Positions 9,015 to 9,097 of a stretch of DNA of 9,097 bases are shown here, piece by piece. How positions within the stretch are numbered: position 1 is the stretch's first letter; the number at the start of each line of letters is the position of its first letter. The stretch lies in contig CAIVXP010000162.1 of the NCBI GenBank assembly GCA_903909905.1, positions 1-9,097 on the forward strand. Reading direction: 5' to 3'. Source of the DNA: Akkermansiaceae bacterium. GTDB taxonomy: Bacteria; Verrucomicrobiota; Verrucomicrobiia; Verrucomicrobiales; Akkermansiaceae. A program made the translations under genes and the position numbers. Below the pieces are notes generated by a model. The model did no database searches and was not told the origin of the DNA. It worked only from the letters and a program-made list of their open reading frames with translations.

Positions 9015-9041
9015 GGCTTCGCGGCCTCGCGGAGCCGAGGC
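9015..9041. repeat. GC-rich element with two mutually exclusive hairpins
   Basis: GGCTTCGCG (9015-9023) can pair with CGCGGAGCC (9028-9036) through nine pairs including one G-U, with a GCCT loop. Alternatively GCCTCG (9024-9029) pairs with CGAGGC (9036-9041) around a six-base loop and is followed on the plus strand by a T-containing tract (TTTGAGAATTTT). The second form could act as a weak plus-strand terminator, but no plus-strand gene precedes it in the window. A dispersed palindromic intergenic repeat is another possibility. Confidence 0.42.
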
Positions 9042-9057
9042 TTTGAGAATTTTGAAC

Positions 9058-9087
9058 CGCGAATCAACACGAATTGACGCGAAAATG
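9058..9087. repeat. three imperfect 10-bp units, GCGAA-type intergenic repeat
   Basis: Three consecutive ten-base units read CGCGAATCAA, CACGAATTGA and CGCGAAAATG, sharing the core C-R-C-G-A-A-W. The array is close to the window end and may continue beyond. Arrays of this 'cgcgaatnnacgcgaat' kind are, as I recall, common between genes in verrucomicrobial genomes; that is memory and was not searched here. Confidence 0.5.
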
Positions 9088-9097
9088 AAGAAGTGGC

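Overview
The window reads as chromosomal DNA from a PVC-superphylum bacterium, most likely a verrucomicrobium. The best evidence is SecA: it has a long form with an N-terminal-region insertion and a preprotein-cross-linking-domain insertion like those of Bacteroidetes and PVC SecA, a helicase motif VI written GRCARQGDPG, and a C-terminal SEC-C zinc motif. Other hints agree: moderately high G+C, start codons without a Shine-Dalgarno sequence, and a short GCGAA-type intergenic repeat at the right edge. All ten genes I support lie on the minus strand, so the transcriptional order runs from right to left. The plus-strand open frames are shadows.

Layout from right to left in transcription order. 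Bases 8901-9097 are non-coding, with short direct repeats, hairpins and a 10-bp-period repeat. A small TPR-like protein follows (8433-8900). Next is an envelope cassette of a DUF883/YqjD-like tail-anchored protein (7909-8274), a two-TM holin-X/YqjE-like protein (7402-7824) and a small membrane protein in the position of YqjK (7007-7444). The last two overlap by 43 bases, and the third overlaps the first of two tandem PilT-type ATPase genes (5947-7029 and 4791-5900) by 23 bases. Then comes secA (1472-4645), a hicB-hicA toxin-antitoxin pair (1174-1383, 947-1171), a small one-TM CxxC protein (444-872), and the 5' end of a TonB-dependent receptor (1-279) that runs off the left edge.

Functionally the window is mostly cell envelope. 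It holds protein export (SecA), type IV pilus retraction (two PilT paralogs), an inner-membrane stress-type cassette (DUF883/holin-X/YqjK-like), and outer-membrane nutrient uptake (TonB receptor, perhaps with the CxxC protein as accessory). The hicBA pair is the one clearly accessory item, and the DNA just upstream of it is AT-rich. I do not see a clear new defence or mobile system. The most interesting points are the overlap of the YqjD/E/K-like cassette with the pilT pair, the altered P-loop of one PilT, the CxxC-protein/palindrome/TonB-receptor arrangement, and the consistent lack of Shine-Dalgarno sequences.
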